A DNA stretch of 64,000 bases from Brachybacterium sp. EE-P12 (GTDB lineage Bacteria; Actinomycetota; Actinomycetes; Actinomycetales; Dermabacteraceae). Under the pieces are notes generated by a model. The model ran no database searches, was not told where the DNA came from, and worked only from the letters and a program-made list of their open reading frames with translations. Below, one piece after another: positions 26,017-35,200 of the stretch. The stretch lies in the NCBI RefSeq assembly GCF_003711805.1, contig NZ_QXCP01000006.1, positions 310,001 to 374,000 on the forward strand. Reading direction: 5' to 3'. Position 1 is the first letter of the stretch, and every line of letters begins with the position of its first letter. A program made the translations under genes and the position numbers.

Positions 26017-27165
26017 ATGACGGCGCTCTCCGCCTACATCCACGTCCCCTTCTGCGCCGTGCGCTGCGGGTACTGCGACTTCAACACCTACACCAACGCC
26101 GAGCTCGGCGGCGGCGGGTCCCAGGCCGAGTACGCGGACAACGCCATGGCGGAGATGGACCTGACCCTCGCCGCGGACCGCGCGGCCGGGTACGAGTACG
26201 TGGAGATCTCGACCGTCTTCTTCGGCGGCGGCACGCCGACGCTGCTGCCCGCCGACGACCTGGTCCGGATGCTCGACCACCTCCGCTCCCTGGTCCCGCT
26301 CGCCCCCGGCGCCGAGGTCACCACCGAGGCGAACCCCGACTCGGTCACCCGCGCCTCGCTCTCGCGCCTGGCCGACGGCGGGATCACACGCGTCTCGATC
26401 GGCATGCAGTCCGCGGTCCCGTCGGTGCTCGCGACCCTGGACCGCACCCACGACCCCGAGCGGGTGCCGCAGGTGGTGCAGTGGGCGAAGGAGGCCGGGC
26501 TCCAGGTGAGCCTGGACCTGATCTACGGCACGCCGGGGGAGACCCTCGCCGATGTCGAGACCTCCGTGCGCGCGGCCCTGGCCTGCGAGGTCGACCACCT
26601 CTCCGCCTACTCCCTGATCATCGAGGGCAACACTGCCATGGCTCGGCAGCTGCGCCGCGGCGAGCTCGAGGCCCCCGACCCCGACGACATGGCCGACAAG
26701 TACGAGCTGGTCGACGACCTCGCCGCCGCGGCGGGCCTGTCCTGGTACGAGGTCTCGAACTGGGCCCGCACCCCCGAGCACCGCTCCCGCCACAACCTCG
26801 CCTACTGGCGCGGCGGGGACTGGTGGGGGATCGGCCCCGGCGCGCACCGCCACCGCGACGGACTGCGCGCCTGGAACGTCAAGCACCCCAGCCGCTACGC
26901 CCGCATGCTCGCCACCGGCGAGCTGCCCGTCGCCGACTCCGAGCAGGTCGCCGCCGAGGACAGGCTCGTCGAGCGGATCATGCTCGAGCTGCGCATCGCC
27001 GACGGTCTCTCCGTCGACGTGGTCCCCGCCGAGCGCCGCGACATGCTCGCGATCCACCGCGACCGCGGTCACCTCGACCCCGAGGCGCTGACGGCAGGAC
27101 GCGCTGTGCTCACCCGTGAGGGCCGGCTGCTGGCCGACGCGGTGATCCGTGACCTCGTGCCCTGA
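26017..27165 (+). CDS. hemW: Radical SAM heme chaperone HemW
   Basis: The 382-residue protein is a radical SAM enzyme of the HemN/HemW group. The cluster motif is CAVRCGYCDF near residue 13, and GGGTPTLL, TTEANPDSV and DLIYGTPGET follow. The motif RHNLAYWRGGDWWGIGPGAH carries the HNxxYW segment linked to heme binding in HemW. Residues expected for a true coproporphyrinogen dehydrogenase are not apparent, so a heme chaperone is the better call. It follows the MOSC gene by four bases and ends at a strong hairpin. Confidence 0.9.
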   Translation: MTALSAYIHVPFCAVRCGYCDFNTYTNAELGGGGSQAEYADNAMAEMDLTLAADRAAGYEYVEISTVFFGGGTPTLLPADDLVRMLDHLRSLVPLAPGAEVTTEANPDSVTRASLSRLADGGITRVSIGMQSAVPSVLATLDRTHDPERVPQVVQWAKEAGLQVSLDLIYGTPGETLADVETSVRAALACEVDHLSAYSLIIEGNTAMARQLRRGELEAPDPDDMADKYELVDDLAAAAGLSWYEVSNWARTPEHRSRHNLAYWRGGDWWGIGPGAHRHRDGLRAWNVKHPSRYARMLATGELPVADSEQVAAEDRLVERIMLELRIADGLSVDVVPAERRDMLAIHRDRGHLDPEALTAGRAVLTREGRLLADAVIRDLVP

Positions 27166-27178
27166 GCCCCGCAGACAT

Positions 27179-27217
27179 GCAGGAGCCCCGGGATCGAGAG
27201 GATCCCGGGGCTCCTGC
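27179..27217. terminator. Strong hairpin between hemW and the DUF4870 gene
   Basis: gcaggagccccgggatc (27179-27195) pairs perfectly with gatcccggggctcctgc (27201-27217) around a 5-base loop. The genes on both sides converge on it. Confidence 0.8.
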
Positions 27218-27254
27218 GCGGTGGCGGCCTCGTGGGCTCAGCCGGCGAGGCGGG

Positions 27255-28145
27255 TCACTTCACGAGGCGGATGTTGATCGGGTAGTTCCACCACTCGCCC
27301 TGGTTGGCCTTCACCGCGCCGATGATGGCGAAGATGATGTGCAGCAGCGCCGGCACGCCGATGAGGACGAAGAGCACGGACCCAATGCCGAAGGTGATGA
27401 TCGTGATGATGCCGAAGACGATGCCGAGCACGATCTCGGCGATCACCGTCGCGATCGCCGCGTTCAGCGACTCCGCCGCGTTGTAGCGGACGAAGCGGTC
27501 GCGGTCCTTGTAGACCAGGAAGATGATCAGCGGCCCGAGCCAGCCGAGGAAGCCGGCACCGATCACGTAGCCCACGATCGCCGAGAGCTGCGCGAACATC
27601 GCCCACAGCCGGGAGTCGGAATCGGTGGTGGGCTGACCGGTCAGCGGGCCGTCGAAGACTCCCTTGACATGGGCGGGGGGCTGGGAGAGGGGCATGGTTC
27701 CTCCGGGGACGGTCTGGGCCTGGGGGGCCGGGTACGGGGTGGGATGCTGCGGGGAGCCCGACGGCTGCTGCGCGGCGGGCTGCTGGCCGTAGGGCTGCTG
27801 CTCATGCGGTGGCTGCTCGTGCGGAGGTCGGCCGTGGGGCGGCGGCGTCGCCGACGAGCCGGGAGCGACCGGCGTCGCCCCCGCAGGTGCGGCGTAGGGG
27901 TCGTAGGGGTGCTGTGCGGGATCCGAGGTGGGACTGCCCGGCTCGCTGGGCGCATAGGGGTCCGGGGCGTCGACGTCGAGGAGCTCCGAGGTCGTGGATG
28001 CGGTGTGCTCGGGATGCTCTGCCTGCTCGGGCTGCTCCGACGGCACTGCCGGCGCGGACTGCTCGGGCTGTTCGGTCTGCGGGGCCGGGGCGGGCGTGCC
28101 GGGGGCGGCGCCGAACGGATCGTGCGGGTGCGGAGTCTGGCTCAT
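27255..28145 (-). CDS. DUF4870 membrane protein with a proline-rich N-terminus
   Basis: The 296-residue protein has about 170 residues rich in Pro, Gln, Gly and His (for example HEQPPHEQQPYGQQPAAQQ), expected to be disordered. A DUF4870 domain follows with RLWAMFAQLSAIVGYVIGAG, LIIFLVYKDRDRFVRYNAAE and two further hydrophobic segments ending WWNYPINIRLVK. The conserved 'F...QA/AES LN' element after the first helix pair is present as RYNAAESLNAAI. Function is unknown; the domain is common in Gram-positives. ATG at 28145 has GAGGAA upstream. Confidence 0.85.
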   Translation of the reverse strand: MSQTPHPHDPFGAAPGTPAPAPQTEQPEQSAPAVPSEQPEQAEHPEHTASTTSELLDVDAPDPYAPSEPGSPTSDPAQHPYDPYAAPAGATPVAPGSSATPPPHGRPPHEQPPHEQQPYGQQPAAQQPSGSPQHPTPYPAPQAQTVPGGTMPLSQPPAHVKGVFDGPLTGQPTTDSDSRLWAMFAQLSAIVGYVIGAGFLGWLGPLIIFLVYKDRDRFVRYNAAESLNAAIATVIAEIVLGIVFGIITIITFGIGSVLFVLIGVPALLHIIFAIIGAVKANQGEWWNYPINIRLVK

Positions 28146-28252
28146 GGTTCCTCGTGTCCTCTCGGGCCGACGCCGGGCCGGCCCCTCGGGTGATGGATTC
28201 ACCCTAACGACGGTCATCGGGCGTGGTCAGCGCGGCCCGCCACCGGATCCGA

Positions 28253-28268
28253 CGGGGGATATCCCCCG
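28253..28268. terminator. Short perfect palindrome after the DUF3097 gene
   Basis: cgggggatatcccccg is a perfect 16-bp palindrome eight bases past the leftward stop codon of the DUF3097 gene. It may help end transcription. Without a loop or T-tract this is uncertain; it could also be a protein-binding site upstream of the DUF4870 gene. Confidence 0.35.
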
Positions 28269-28275
28269 GGGCGCA

Positions 28276-29163
28276 TCAGCCCTGCTCGACGGTCACGAAG
28301 TCGATGAGCTCCTCGATGCGGCCCGAGAGGGTCGGTTCGACGTCGGCGTAGGAGCGCACCGTGGAGAGGATCCGCTTCCAGCCCAACCCGATGTCGGCCT
28401 TGTCCTGATGGGGCCAGCCGAGCGCAGCGAGCGTGCCCACCTTGATGTCCGTGCCCTTGGGGATGTGCGGCCACTCCCGCAGGCCGACGCGGGCGGGCTT
28501 GACGGCCTGCCACACGTCCACGTACGGATGGCCGAGCACGGTGACGTTCCCGCGCGCGCCGGGCAGGGCCATCACCTCGGCGGCGATGCGGGACTCCTTC
28601 GAGCCCTTCACGAGATGGTCGACGAGGATGCCGAGCCTCCGGCCGGGGGAGGGGCCGAACTCCGCCACGCGCTCGGCGAGGTTGTCGGCGCCCTCGAGCT
28701 GCTCGACGACGATCCCCTCGATCCGCAGGTCGTGGCCCCACACCTTCTGCACGAGCTCCGCATCGTGGGTGCCCTCGACCCAGATCCGGGAAGCGCGGGC
28801 GGTGCGCGCCTTCGCCCCCTCGACGTACACCGAGCCGGAGGCGGAGCGCTTGCGGACGGGCGCCTGCTGCGCCGCCTGCGGGCGGGTGAGCACGACGGGC
28901 TTCCCGTCGATCATGAAGCCCGGCCCGAGCGGGAAGGTGCGGCGTCGGCCGCGACCGTCCTCGAGCTCGACGATCAGCTCCCCGGCCGTCTTCTCCACGC
29001 GCGTGACCGCGCCGGTGAAACCGGTCGAGGCCTCCTCCACCACGAGATCCCGCTGTGCGGGGACCTCCCGTGCGACGGGGCGCCGGCGGTGATGGGCGGG
29101 CGGGCCGGAGGAGAGCACGTCGGAGCCGTAGCGGTCGGGGAAGCGAGCAGACGGTGTGGACAC
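28276..29163 (-). CDS. DUF3097 family protein
   Basis: The 295-residue protein matches the actinobacterial DUF3097 family by its segments IWVEGTHDAELVQKVWGHDLR, VVEQLEGADNL, GRRLGILVDHLVKGSKESRI and VLGHPYVDVWQAVKP. The core looks like a TOPRIM-type fold, with Glu in EGTHD and Asp in LVDHL, as in RNase M5-like or primase-like domains. That link is my inference. The GTG start at 29163 has a TACAGT hexamer exactly seven bases upstream, so a leaderless mRNA is expected. It is divergent from hrcA. Confidence 0.8.
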   Translation of the reverse strand: MSTPSARFPDRYGSDVLSSGPPAHHRRRPVAREVPAQRDLVVEEASTGFTGAVTRVEKTAGELIVELEDGRGRRRTFPLGPGFMIDGKPVVLTRPQAAQQAPVRKRSASGSVYVEGAKARTARASRIWVEGTHDAELVQKVWGHDLRIEGIVVEQLEGADNLAERVAEFGPSPGRRLGILVDHLVKGSKESRIAAEVMALPGARGNVTVLGHPYVDVWQAVKPARVGLREWPHIPKGTDIKVGTLAALGWPHQDKADIGLGWKRILSTVRSYADVEPTLSGRIEELIDFVTVEQG

Positions 29164-29170
29164 GGCGGAC

Positions 29171-29176
29171 ACTGTA
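29171..29176 (-). promoter_or_regulatory. -10 element giving a leaderless DUF3097 mRNA
   Basis: Read leftward, TACAGT is followed by gtccgcc and the GTG start codon at 29163. Confidence 0.6.
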
Positions 29177-29219
29177 ATGCCGTGGCGAACGCCTCCCTGC
29201 GGGGCACGCCGCGGACGCG

Positions 29220-29251
29220 TACGATTGGCACTTGGCATGGGAGAGTGCCAG
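29220..29251 (+). promoter_or_regulatory. hrcA promoter (-10) overlapping a CIRCE-like operator
   Basis: TACGAT (29220-29225) is a good -10. It overlaps ttggcactt-N9-gagtgccag (29225-29251), which keeps the 9-9-9 spacing of CIRCE (TTAGCACTC-N9-GAGTGCTAA) and most of its arm bases. HrcA bound here would cover the transcription start of its own operon. Confidence 0.7.
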
Positions 29252-29298
29252 GTGCCGGGCGGCCCCGGCACACGATCACGCGGCAGGAGGTGAACGAC

Positions 29299-30300
29299 AT
29301 GGACGACCGCAAGCTCCAGATCCTCGGAGCCATCGTCGAGGACTACGTCTCCACCCGCGAGCCCGTCGGCTCGAAGTCGCTCCTGGAGCGTCACGAGCTG
29401 GGCGTCTCCGCGGCGACCGTCCGCAACGACATGTCCGTCCTCGAGGAGGAGGGGCTGATCCACCAGCCCCACACCTCCGCCGGCCGCGTCCCCACGGACA
29501 AGGGCTATCGCGCCTTCGTCGACCACGTCGCGACCGTGAAGCCGCTCTCTCCCGCCGAGAAGCGCGCCATCCGCAGCCTGCTCGAGGACGCGGGCGACGT
29601 CGAGGAGCTCCTGGCCCGCACCGTGCGCCTGCTCGCCCAGCTCACCCAGCAGGTCGCAATGGTGCAGTACCCGGCCCGGCGGCAGGCCCGCATCCGCCAC
29701 GTCGAGCTCGTGAAGGTCGCCGACTCGCTGCTGCTGGTCGTGCTGATCACCGAGTCCGGCCGCGTGGACCAGCGCACCGTGCCGGTGATCGCCGGCCGCC
29801 CCGCCGAGTACTACGCGGTGCTGCGCGACCAGCTGAACCGGGCCGTCGCGGGGCGCGAGGTCACCGATCTCGCCGCACCCCTGACCGACTTCCTCGAGAC
29901 GCTCCCGGTGCCCGAGCGGCCCGCCGCCGCCGAGGTCGCCGAGTCCCTCGCGGCCCTCGCGGCGACCCGCGCCGAGGACCGCATCATGATGGCGGGCACC
30001 GCGAACATCGCCCGCTCCGCCCAGGACTTCGCCCGCGACGTCGAACCACTGCTGGACGTGCTCGAGGAGCAGCTGGTGCTGCTGCGTCTGTTCACCGAGA
30101 TGCACGTCTCCCCGGGCGACGTCCAGGTGCGCATCGGCTCCGAGCTGCACGAGCGGGCGCTGCACCAGGCCGCGCTCGTCGGCGCGGGCTACGGCGCCGG
30201 CTCGCATCTGGCGATCCTCGGCCCCAGCCGGATGGACTACGCCGCCGGCATCTCGACGGTCCAGGCCATCGCCCGCTACGTCTCCCGATTCCTCGAATGA
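29299..30300 (+). CDS. hrcA: Heat-inducible transcription repressor HrcA
   Basis: The 333-residue repressor has an N-terminal winged helix, with REPVGSKSLLERHELGVSAATVRNDM in consecutive segments and HTSAGRVPTDKGYRAFVD. A GAF-like central domain and the C-terminal GISTVQAIARYVSRFLE follow. HrcA binds CIRCE elements and represses heat-shock chaperone genes. AGGAGG lies eight bases before the ATG at 29299. A CIRCE-like site overlaps the promoter, so the operon hrcA-dnaJ (and probably rsmE) should be self-repressed. No groEL or dnaK is in the window. Confidence 0.95.
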   Translation: MDDRKLQILGAIVEDYVSTREPVGSKSLLERHELGVSAATVRNDMSVLEEEGLIHQPHTSAGRVPTDKGYRAFVDHVATVKPLSPAEKRAIRSLLEDAGDVEELLARTVRLLAQLTQQVAMVQYPARRQARIRHVELVKVADSLLLVVLITESGRVDQRTVPVIAGRPAEYYAVLRDQLNRAVAGREVTDLAAPLTDFLETLPVPERPAAAEVAESLAALAATRAEDRIMMAGTANIARSAQDFARDVEPLLDVLEEQLVLLRLFTEMHVSPGDVQVRIGSELHERALHQAALVGAGYGAGSHLAILGPSRMDYAAGISTVQAIARYVSRFLE

Positions 30301-30372
30301 CCGCGCCGGCGGGCCCACGCGCCCGTCGCCGGCCGTCACCGACCTCCGATCCCCTGTGAAGGACCCACGCCT

Positions 30373-31494
30373 GTGAACGACGACTACTACGAGCTGCTCG
30401 GCGTCTCCCGCGACGCCTCGACCGAGGAGATCAAGAAGGCGTACCGCAAGCTCGCCCGCACCCTCCACCCGGACGTGAACCCGGACCCGGAGGCCGCGGA
30501 GAAGTTCAAGAAGGTCTCCCAGGCGTACGAGACCCTCTCCCACGCCGACAAGCGCCGCCAGTACGACATGGGCGGCGGCCCGGGCATGGGCGGCTTCCCC
30601 GGCGGCGGCGGGGGCTTCGACTTCAACGACATCTTCGACATGTTCGCCGGCGCCTCCGGCATGCGCGGCCGCAGCCAGGGCCCCGTCCCGCGCCAGCGCC
30701 GCGGCGGCGACGTCCTGCGCCGCGTGAAGGTCGACCTGCGCGAGGTCGTCTTCGGCACCGAGCGGGAGGTCACCTTCCGCACCGCCGTGCTGTGCGAGCG
30801 CTGCTCCGGCTCCTGCTGCGAGCCCGGGACCAGCCCCACGCGCTGCACGGCCTGCAACGGCTCCGGCCACGTCCAGCGCGTGCAGCAGTCCCTGCTCGGC
30901 CAGATGGTGACCATGGCGCCCTGCCCCACCTGCGAGGGCCACGGCGACGTCATCGACAGCCCCTGCACCGCCTGCTCCGGCCACGGCCGCACCGCCACCG
31001 AGCGCAGCGTCACCGTGCGCATCCCCTCCGGCGTCGAGAACGGCACCCGCATCCAGCTGCGCGGCGAGGGCGAGACCGGCGAGGCCGGCGGCCCCTCCGG
31101 AGACCTCTTCGTCGAGCTGTCGGTCAAGGACCACGAGATCTTCGAGCGCGTCGGGGACGACCTCGTCACCACCATCGCGGTGCCCATGACCACCGCCGCC
31201 CTCGGCGCGACCATCCCGCTGGACACCTTCGACGGCGAGCAGGAGCTCGACGTCCGCGCCGGCGCCCAGCCGGGCGAGGAGATCCTCCTCAAGGGCCTCG
31301 GCGTCACCCCGCTGCGCCGCGAGCGCCGCGGCGACATCCGCGTGGTCCTGGACGTGGACGTGCCCACCTCCCTCTCCGAGGAGGAGCGTGAGCTGCTCGA
31401 GAAGTTCGCGGCCCTCCGCGGCGACGAGACCACCCGGCGAAAGGGCCACAGCGGCCCCTTCGCGAAGCTCCGCGAGCGCCTCCAGAACCTCTGA
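30373..31494 (+). CDS. dnaJ: Chaperone protein DnaJ
   Basis: The 373-residue co-chaperone has a J domain ([20 protein letters not shown]) with the HPD motif in [11 protein letters not shown] Gly/Phe-rich linker follows ([19 protein letters not shown]). Four zinc-binding Cys repeats come next ([33 protein letters not shown]), then the C-terminal substrate-binding region. It stimulates DnaK ATPase. The first repeat ends SCC rather than the usual SGA, a minor variation. Placement after hrcA marks it as the actinobacterial DnaJ2 type. The start is GTG at 30373, 72 bases after hrcA. Confidence 0.95.
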   Translation: MNDDYYELLGVSRDASTEEIKKAYRKLARTLHPDVNPDPEAAEKFKKVSQAYETLSHADKRRQYDMGGGPGMGGFPGGGGGFDFNDIFDMFAGASGMRGRSQGPVPRQRRGGDVLRRVKVDLREVVFGTEREVTFRTAVLCERCSGSCCEPGTSPTRCTACNGSGHVQRVQQSLLGQMVTMAPCPTCEGHGDVIDSPCTACSGHGRTATERSVTVRIPSGVENGTRIQLRGEGETGEAGGPSGDLFVELSVKDHEIFERVGDDLVTTIAVPMTTAALGATIPLDTFDGEQELDVRAGAQPGEEILLKGLGVTPLRRERRGDIRVVLDVDVPTSLSEEERELLEKFAALRGDETTRRKGHSGPFAKLRERLQNL

Positions 31495-31513
31495 CCCGGG
31501 AGCGCCCGCCGCG

Positions 31514-32302
31514 ATGCCCAGCACCCCGCCCGGATTCCTGATCCTCGACGACGCCCTGGCCGCCGCCCGCGAGGGTGATCAGGTCACGCTCGCCGGGGAC
31601 GAGGGCCGTCACGCCGCGAAGGTCGCCCGGATCGGCGTGGGGGAGCTGCTGCTGCTCACCGACTCCCCTGGCCGGCAGGTGCTCGCCGAGGTGACCGCCG
31701 CCCGCAAGGAGTCGCTGGACCTGCAGCTCCTCGCGGACCCGTCCCCGGCGGTGCAGCGCCTGCCCCGCCTCGCCCTCGTCCAGGCCCTCGCCACCGGAGG
31801 CCGCGACGAGCAGGCCGTCGAGTCCGCGACCGAGCTCGGCGTGGACCGGATCGTGCCCTGGATCGCGAAGCGCTCCGTGTCCGTGTGGCGAGGGGAGAAG
31901 CTCGTCAAGGGCCGCGCGAAGTGGGAGGGCACCGCCCGCGCCGCCGTCAAGCAGTGTCGTCGACCCGGCATCCCGGAGGTCGATGCGCCCGTGACCACGG
32001 CCGGGCTCGTCGAGGACCTGCGCGCTCGCGCCGCGGACGGGGCGCTCGTGCTGGTGCTGGACGAGCAGGAGTCCGTCGGCCTGATGAGCATCGCCGCTGA
32101 GCTGCGCGGCGCGAGCGAGTCCGGGATCGAGGAGATCGTGGTGGTGGTCGGCCCCGAGGGTGGGATCGATCCGGCCGAGCTGGAGGCGCTGCGCGAGGTC
32201 GGTGCCCGTACCGTGCTGCTGGGCCCCGAGGTGCTGCGCTCCTCCACCGCCGGCCCCGCAGCCCTCGCGGTGCTCAGCGCGCTCGTCGGCCGCTGGGGCT
32301 GA
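31514..32302 (+). CDS. rsmE: 16S rRNA (uracil-1498-N3)-methyltransferase
   Basis: The 262-residue SPOUT methyltransferase methylates U1498 of 16S rRNA. An N-terminal PUA-like domain contains DEGRHAAKVARIGVGE. The C-terminal knot has ATGGRDEQAVESATELGVDRIVP in adjacent segments, the AdoMet loop VVVGPEGGIDPAEL and LGPEVLRSSTAGPAAL. The ATG at 31514 lies 19 bases after dnaJ, so the genes form one operon. The order hrcA-dnaJ-rsmE is conserved in many actinobacteria. Confidence 0.93.
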   Translation: MPSTPPGFLILDDALAAAREGDQVTLAGDEGRHAAKVARIGVGELLLLTDSPGRQVLAEVTAARKESLDLQLLADPSPAVQRLPRLALVQALATGGRDEQAVESATELGVDRIVPWIAKRSVSVWRGEKLVKGRAKWEGTARAAVKQCRRPGIPEVDAPVTTAGLVEDLRARAADGALVLVLDEQESVGLMSIAAELRGASESGIEEIVVVVGPEGGIDPAELEALREVGARTVLLGPEVLRSSTAGPAALAVLSALVGRWG

Positions 32303-32370
32303 ACACGGCCGCTCGCTCCTCCTCGACCCGCTCCCGCGCTTCCCGACCTCGACGCGCCGCGGCCCAGGGG

Positions 32371-32544
32371 CCGGACACGCCGTGCCCGATACGACGAATG
32401 CACCGTTCTCCGGCGCCCAGGCCAGATTCCCGTGTACTCGTCGAGCACCCATCGGCGTGTCCGGCGGTACGCGCGCGCTGAACGCGAGAACACCGATCTC
32501 CGGCGGTGCAGCCAGATATCAGTGTGCTCGGTGGGAGTGTCCGG
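32371..32544. repeat. Intergenic imperfect direct repeat; first copy has inverted ends
   Basis: Two related units lie between convergent rsmE and the FMN reductase gene. Unit A (32396-32464) and unit B (32486-32544) share gcaccgttctccggcg/acaccgatctccggcgg, ccagattcccgtgtactcg/ccagatatcagtgtgctcg and a final gtgtccgg. A 12-base perfect inverted repeat, ccggacacgccg (32371-32382) and cggcgtgtccgg (32453-32464), brackets unit A. The structure recalls a small mobile or REP-like element, but no target duplication was found. The rest of the 252-base gap shows nothing else. Confidence 0.55.
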
Positions 32545-32554
32545 GGAGTCCCGC

Positions 32555-33097
32555 TCAGCCGACCGGGGCGAGCACCTTCGACTCCACCGCGGCCAGCGCC
32601 GTCTCGAGCGCGGCGTTCTTCTCCTCGGAGACGAACAGCTCGCCCTCGACGGAGAGATCCTCGCGGAAGCCGAGGCCGACGGTGCCGAGCACGTCGGCAC
32701 CCACGCGACCCATCAGCGTCTCCAGCAGCGGCAGCACCTCGTTCGCCGCGTTCCAGCCGTAGCCGACCAGGACGGTGGGCAGGTTCTCCCACTCGCCGTA
32801 GAGGAAGTCGATCGCGTTCTTCAGAGCGCCGGGATAGGAGCCGTTGTACTGCGGGGTGAGGATCACGATCGCGTCGAGCGCATCGATCCGCTCGGCCCAG
32901 CTGCGGCCGTGATCAGTGGTCTTCTCCGCCCCGGACTTCGGGGAGGTGGGCTCGTCGAAGGAGGGCAGGGCGACCTCGCGCAGGTCGATGAGGTCGATAT
33001 CGAAGCGGTCGTCGGCGGCGGCGGAGACCCACCGGGCCACCTTCTCGCCGACACGGTTCGGGCGGGCACTGCTGAGGAGGATTCCGAGCTTCGTCAT
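32555..33097 (-). CDS. NADPH-dependent FMN reductase family protein
   Basis: The 180-residue flavodoxin-like protein has the FMN phosphate loop near the start (GILLSSARPNRVGEKVARWV) and the second flavin loop LTPQYNGSYPGALKNAIDFL. The pattern fits NAD(P)H:quinone or FMN reductases of the YieF/SsuE group, which reduce quinones, chromate or free flavin. The ATG at 33097 is followed upstream by an AT-rich stretch (33098-33120), unlike most promoters in this window, that may bind a regulator. It is divergent from the HIT gene. Confidence 0.85.
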   Translation of the reverse strand: MTKLGILLSSARPNRVGEKVARWVSAAADDRFDIDLIDLREVALPSFDEPTSPKSGAEKTTDHGRSWAERIDALDAIVILTPQYNGSYPGALKNAIDFLYGEWENLPTVLVGYGWNAANEVLPLLETLMGRVGADVLGTVGLGFREDLSVEGELFVSEEKNAALETALAAVESKVLAPVG

Positions 33098-33184
33098 AGT
33101 GCTTAAAAGTTCTCATATCTCTCGGGTGAACCCCAAGCCGGAGTGGCATGCATCGCCGGCACGGGGAGGGGCGCATCGCTCCCG

Positions 33185-33190
33185 TAGACT
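33185..33190 (+). promoter_or_regulatory. -10 element giving a leaderless HIT-phoH operon mRNA
   Basis: TAGACT is followed by seven bases (cgcgtcc) and the ATG at 33198. No ribosome site precedes the ATG. Confidence 0.6.
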
Positions 33191-33197
33191 CGCGTCC

Positions 33198-33572
33198 ATG
33201 GGTACGAGCGTCAACGAGCACGACACACTGCGTCACGATCCCGACTGCATCTTCTGCAGGATCGTCGCCGGGGAGATCCCCTCCGAACGGGTCCACGAGG
33301 ACGAGCAGGTGATCGCCTTCAAGGACCTGCATCCCCAGGCCCCCGTCCACGTCCTCGTCGTCCCCCGCGAGCACCGCCGCGACGTCACCCAGCTCGCCGA
33401 GGACCCGGCGCTCCTCGCCCACACCGCGACCGTCGCCGCACAGGTCGCCGCCGAGCAGGCCGACGGCGAGTTCCGCCTCGTGTTCAACACCGGCACCAGC
33501 GCCGGACAGACCGTCTTCCACGTGCACGCGCACGTCCTCGCGGGCGGGAAGCTCGCAGAAGGAGAACTGTGA
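33198..33572 (+). CDS. HIT-family nucleotide hydrolase
   Basis: The 124-residue protein has the histidine triad [11 protein letters not shown] at the C-terminus, the N-terminal [19 protein letters not shown], and [13 protein letters not shown] enzymes hydrolyse nucleoside phosphoramidates or adenylylated compounds. The Cys pair in DCIFCRI may bind zinc as in many bacterial members. The gene overlaps phoH by 4 bases, and the order HIT-phoH-ybeY-CBS protein-era is a conserved RNA-metabolism operon in actinobacteria. Confidence 0.9.
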   Translation: MGTSVNEHDTLRHDPDCIFCRIVAGEIPSERVHEDEQVIAFKDLHPQAPVHVLVVPREHRRDVTQLAEDPALLAHTATVAAQVAAEQADGEFRLVFNTGTSAGQTVFHVHAHVLAGGKLAEGEL

Positions 33573-34621
33573 CAGACCCCCTCAGCCCGGCCCCCGGACG
33601 ACCCCCGGAGGTCCACGAGCGCAGGCTCGCGATCCCCGACCACCTCAGCCCCTTCCAGGTGCTCGGCGAGAACGACCAGGCGCTGGCCGCGCTCGAGGAC
33701 GCGGTCCCGGACACGGACGTGCACGTCCGCGGCCACCAGGTGACCCTGCGCGGCACCGAGGACGCGCTGCGTCGGGGCGAGCACATCATGCGCTCCCTCA
33801 TCGAGCTCGCCGGCACCGGCCAGCCCGTCACGGCCGAGGCCGTCCAGCGCGCCGCGAACCTCTTCGGCGACGAGCGGGCGAGCGGCCGCAAGCTCGAGGA
33901 GGTGCTCTCACGCACGATCCTGTCCTCCCGCGGGCGCACCATCCGCCCCAAGACCGTCGGCCAGAAGAGCTACATCGAGGCGATCGAGTCCTCGACGATC
34001 ACCTTCGGCATCGGCCCGGCCGGAACCGGCAAGACCTACCTCGCCGTCGCCATGGCCGTGCAGAAGCTCCTGAGCAAGGAGATCAACCGCATCATCCTCA
34101 CCCGCCCGGCCGTCGAGGCGGGGGAGCGGCTCGGCTTCCTGCCCGGCTCGCTGAACGAGAAGATCGACCCCTATCTGCGGCCCCTCTACGACGCGCTGCA
34201 CGACATGCTCGACCCCGAGTCGATCCCGCGGCTCATGGGGGCCGGCACGATCGAGGTCGCGCCGCTGGCGTACATGCGCGGCCGCACCCTCAACGACGCC
34301 TTCATCATCCTCGACGAGGCGCAGAACACCACGCCCGAGCAGATGAAGATGTTCCTCACCCGCCTGGGCTTCAACTCCACCATGGTGGTCACCGGCGACG
34401 TCACCCAGGTGGACCTGCCCGGCGGGAACCAGAGCGGGCTGCGCGTGGTGGAGAACGTCCTGTCCGGCATCGACGACATCTCCTTCTGCCGCCTCTCCTC
34501 CCGCGACGTCGTCCGCCACCGCCTGGTCAGCGACATCGTCGAGGCCTACGGGCGCTGGGAGATCGGACCCGGCGGCAACCGCGACGCCCGCCATCGCACC
34601 ACCAAGGGGAACCGCGCATGA
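33569..34621 (+). CDS. phoH: PhoH family ATPase
   Basis: The 350-residue protein has a Walker A motif [20 protein letters not shown], Walker [17 protein letters not shown] and the segment [20 protein letters not shown], the signature of PhoH/PhoL proteins. It has an N-terminal KH-like region ([15 protein letters not shown]). PhoH proteins are thought to be RNA helicases or ATPases acting with YbeY on RNA. The GTG start overlaps the HIT stop, and the stop overlaps ybeY (ATGA), so the three are translationally coupled. Confidence 0.93.
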   Translation: MTDPLSPAPGRPPEVHERRLAIPDHLSPFQVLGENDQALAALEDAVPDTDVHVRGHQVTLRGTEDALRRGEHIMRSLIELAGTGQPVTAEAVQRAANLFGDERASGRKLEEVLSRTILSSRGRTIRPKTVGQKSYIEAIESSTITFGIGPAGTGKTYLAVAMAVQKLLSKEINRIILTRPAVEAGERLGFLPGSLNEKIDPYLRPLYDALHDMLDPESIPRLMGAGTIEVAPLAYMRGRTLNDAFIILDEAQNTTPEQMKMFLTRLGFNSTMVVTGDVTQVDLPGGNQSGLRVVENVLSGIDDISFCRLSSRDVVRHRLVSDIVEAYGRWEIGPGGNRDARHRTTKGNRA

Positions 34622-35079
34622 CCATCGAGATCCGCAACGAGACCACCGCCGTCGTCGACGAGCGCGAGTTCGTCGAGCTCAGCCGCTTCGTCTTCGAGGC
34701 GATGCACCTCCACCCCGCCACCGAGATGTCGATCATCTTCGTGGACGAGGAGGCGATGGAGAAGCTGCACGTGCAGTGGCTGGACCTGCCCGGCCCGACC
34801 GACGTGATGAGCTTCCCGATGGACGAGCTCACCCCCGGCAGCCCCGAGCACCCTGCCCCCGAGGGGCTGCTCGGCGACGTGGTCGTCTGCCCGAGCGTCG
34901 CCGCGAAGCAGGCCGCCGAGTCCGGCCACAGCGCCGTCGAGGAGATGCTCCTGCTGACCGTCCACTCGATTCTCCACCTGCTGGGCTACGACCACATGGA
35001 GGAGGATGAGCGCACTGAGATGTTCGATCTCCAGCGCAAGCTCCTGCTCACCTTCCTCGCCTCGCGACCGAGCACCTGA
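34618..35079 (+). CDS. ybeY: Endoribonuclease YbeY (rRNA maturation factor)
   Basis: The 153-residue protein has the zinc site H-x3-H-x5-H in [13 protein letters not shown] and the supporting [11 protein letters not shown] and [10 protein letters not shown] motifs. YbeY takes part in 16S rRNA 3'-end maturation and 70S quality control. The ATG at 34618 overlaps the phoH stop by 4 bases. Length is normal. Confidence 0.95.
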   Translation: MTIEIRNETTAVVDEREFVELSRFVFEAMHLHPATEMSIIFVDEEAMEKLHVQWLDLPGPTDVMSFPMDELTPGSPEHPAPEGLLGDVVVCPSVAAKQAAESGHSAVEEMLLLTVHSILHLLGYDHMEEDERTEMFDLQRKLLLTFLASRPST

Positions 35080-35200
35080 CCGTCGCGATGACCCAGCCTG
35101 ACCAACCTCCCGAGCACCGCGCCGCGCCGTCCCTCCCATCGGCCCCGCGCGGTGCGGTCCCCACCTCCGGTCCCGCGACCGTTCCTCCGAGGGGTCGCCC

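Noticed and set aside
33098-33125. AT-rich patch before the FMN reductase gene as a riboswitch or specific redox operator
   Set aside because: Too short for a riboswitch and no clear dyad; most likely just promoter sequence.
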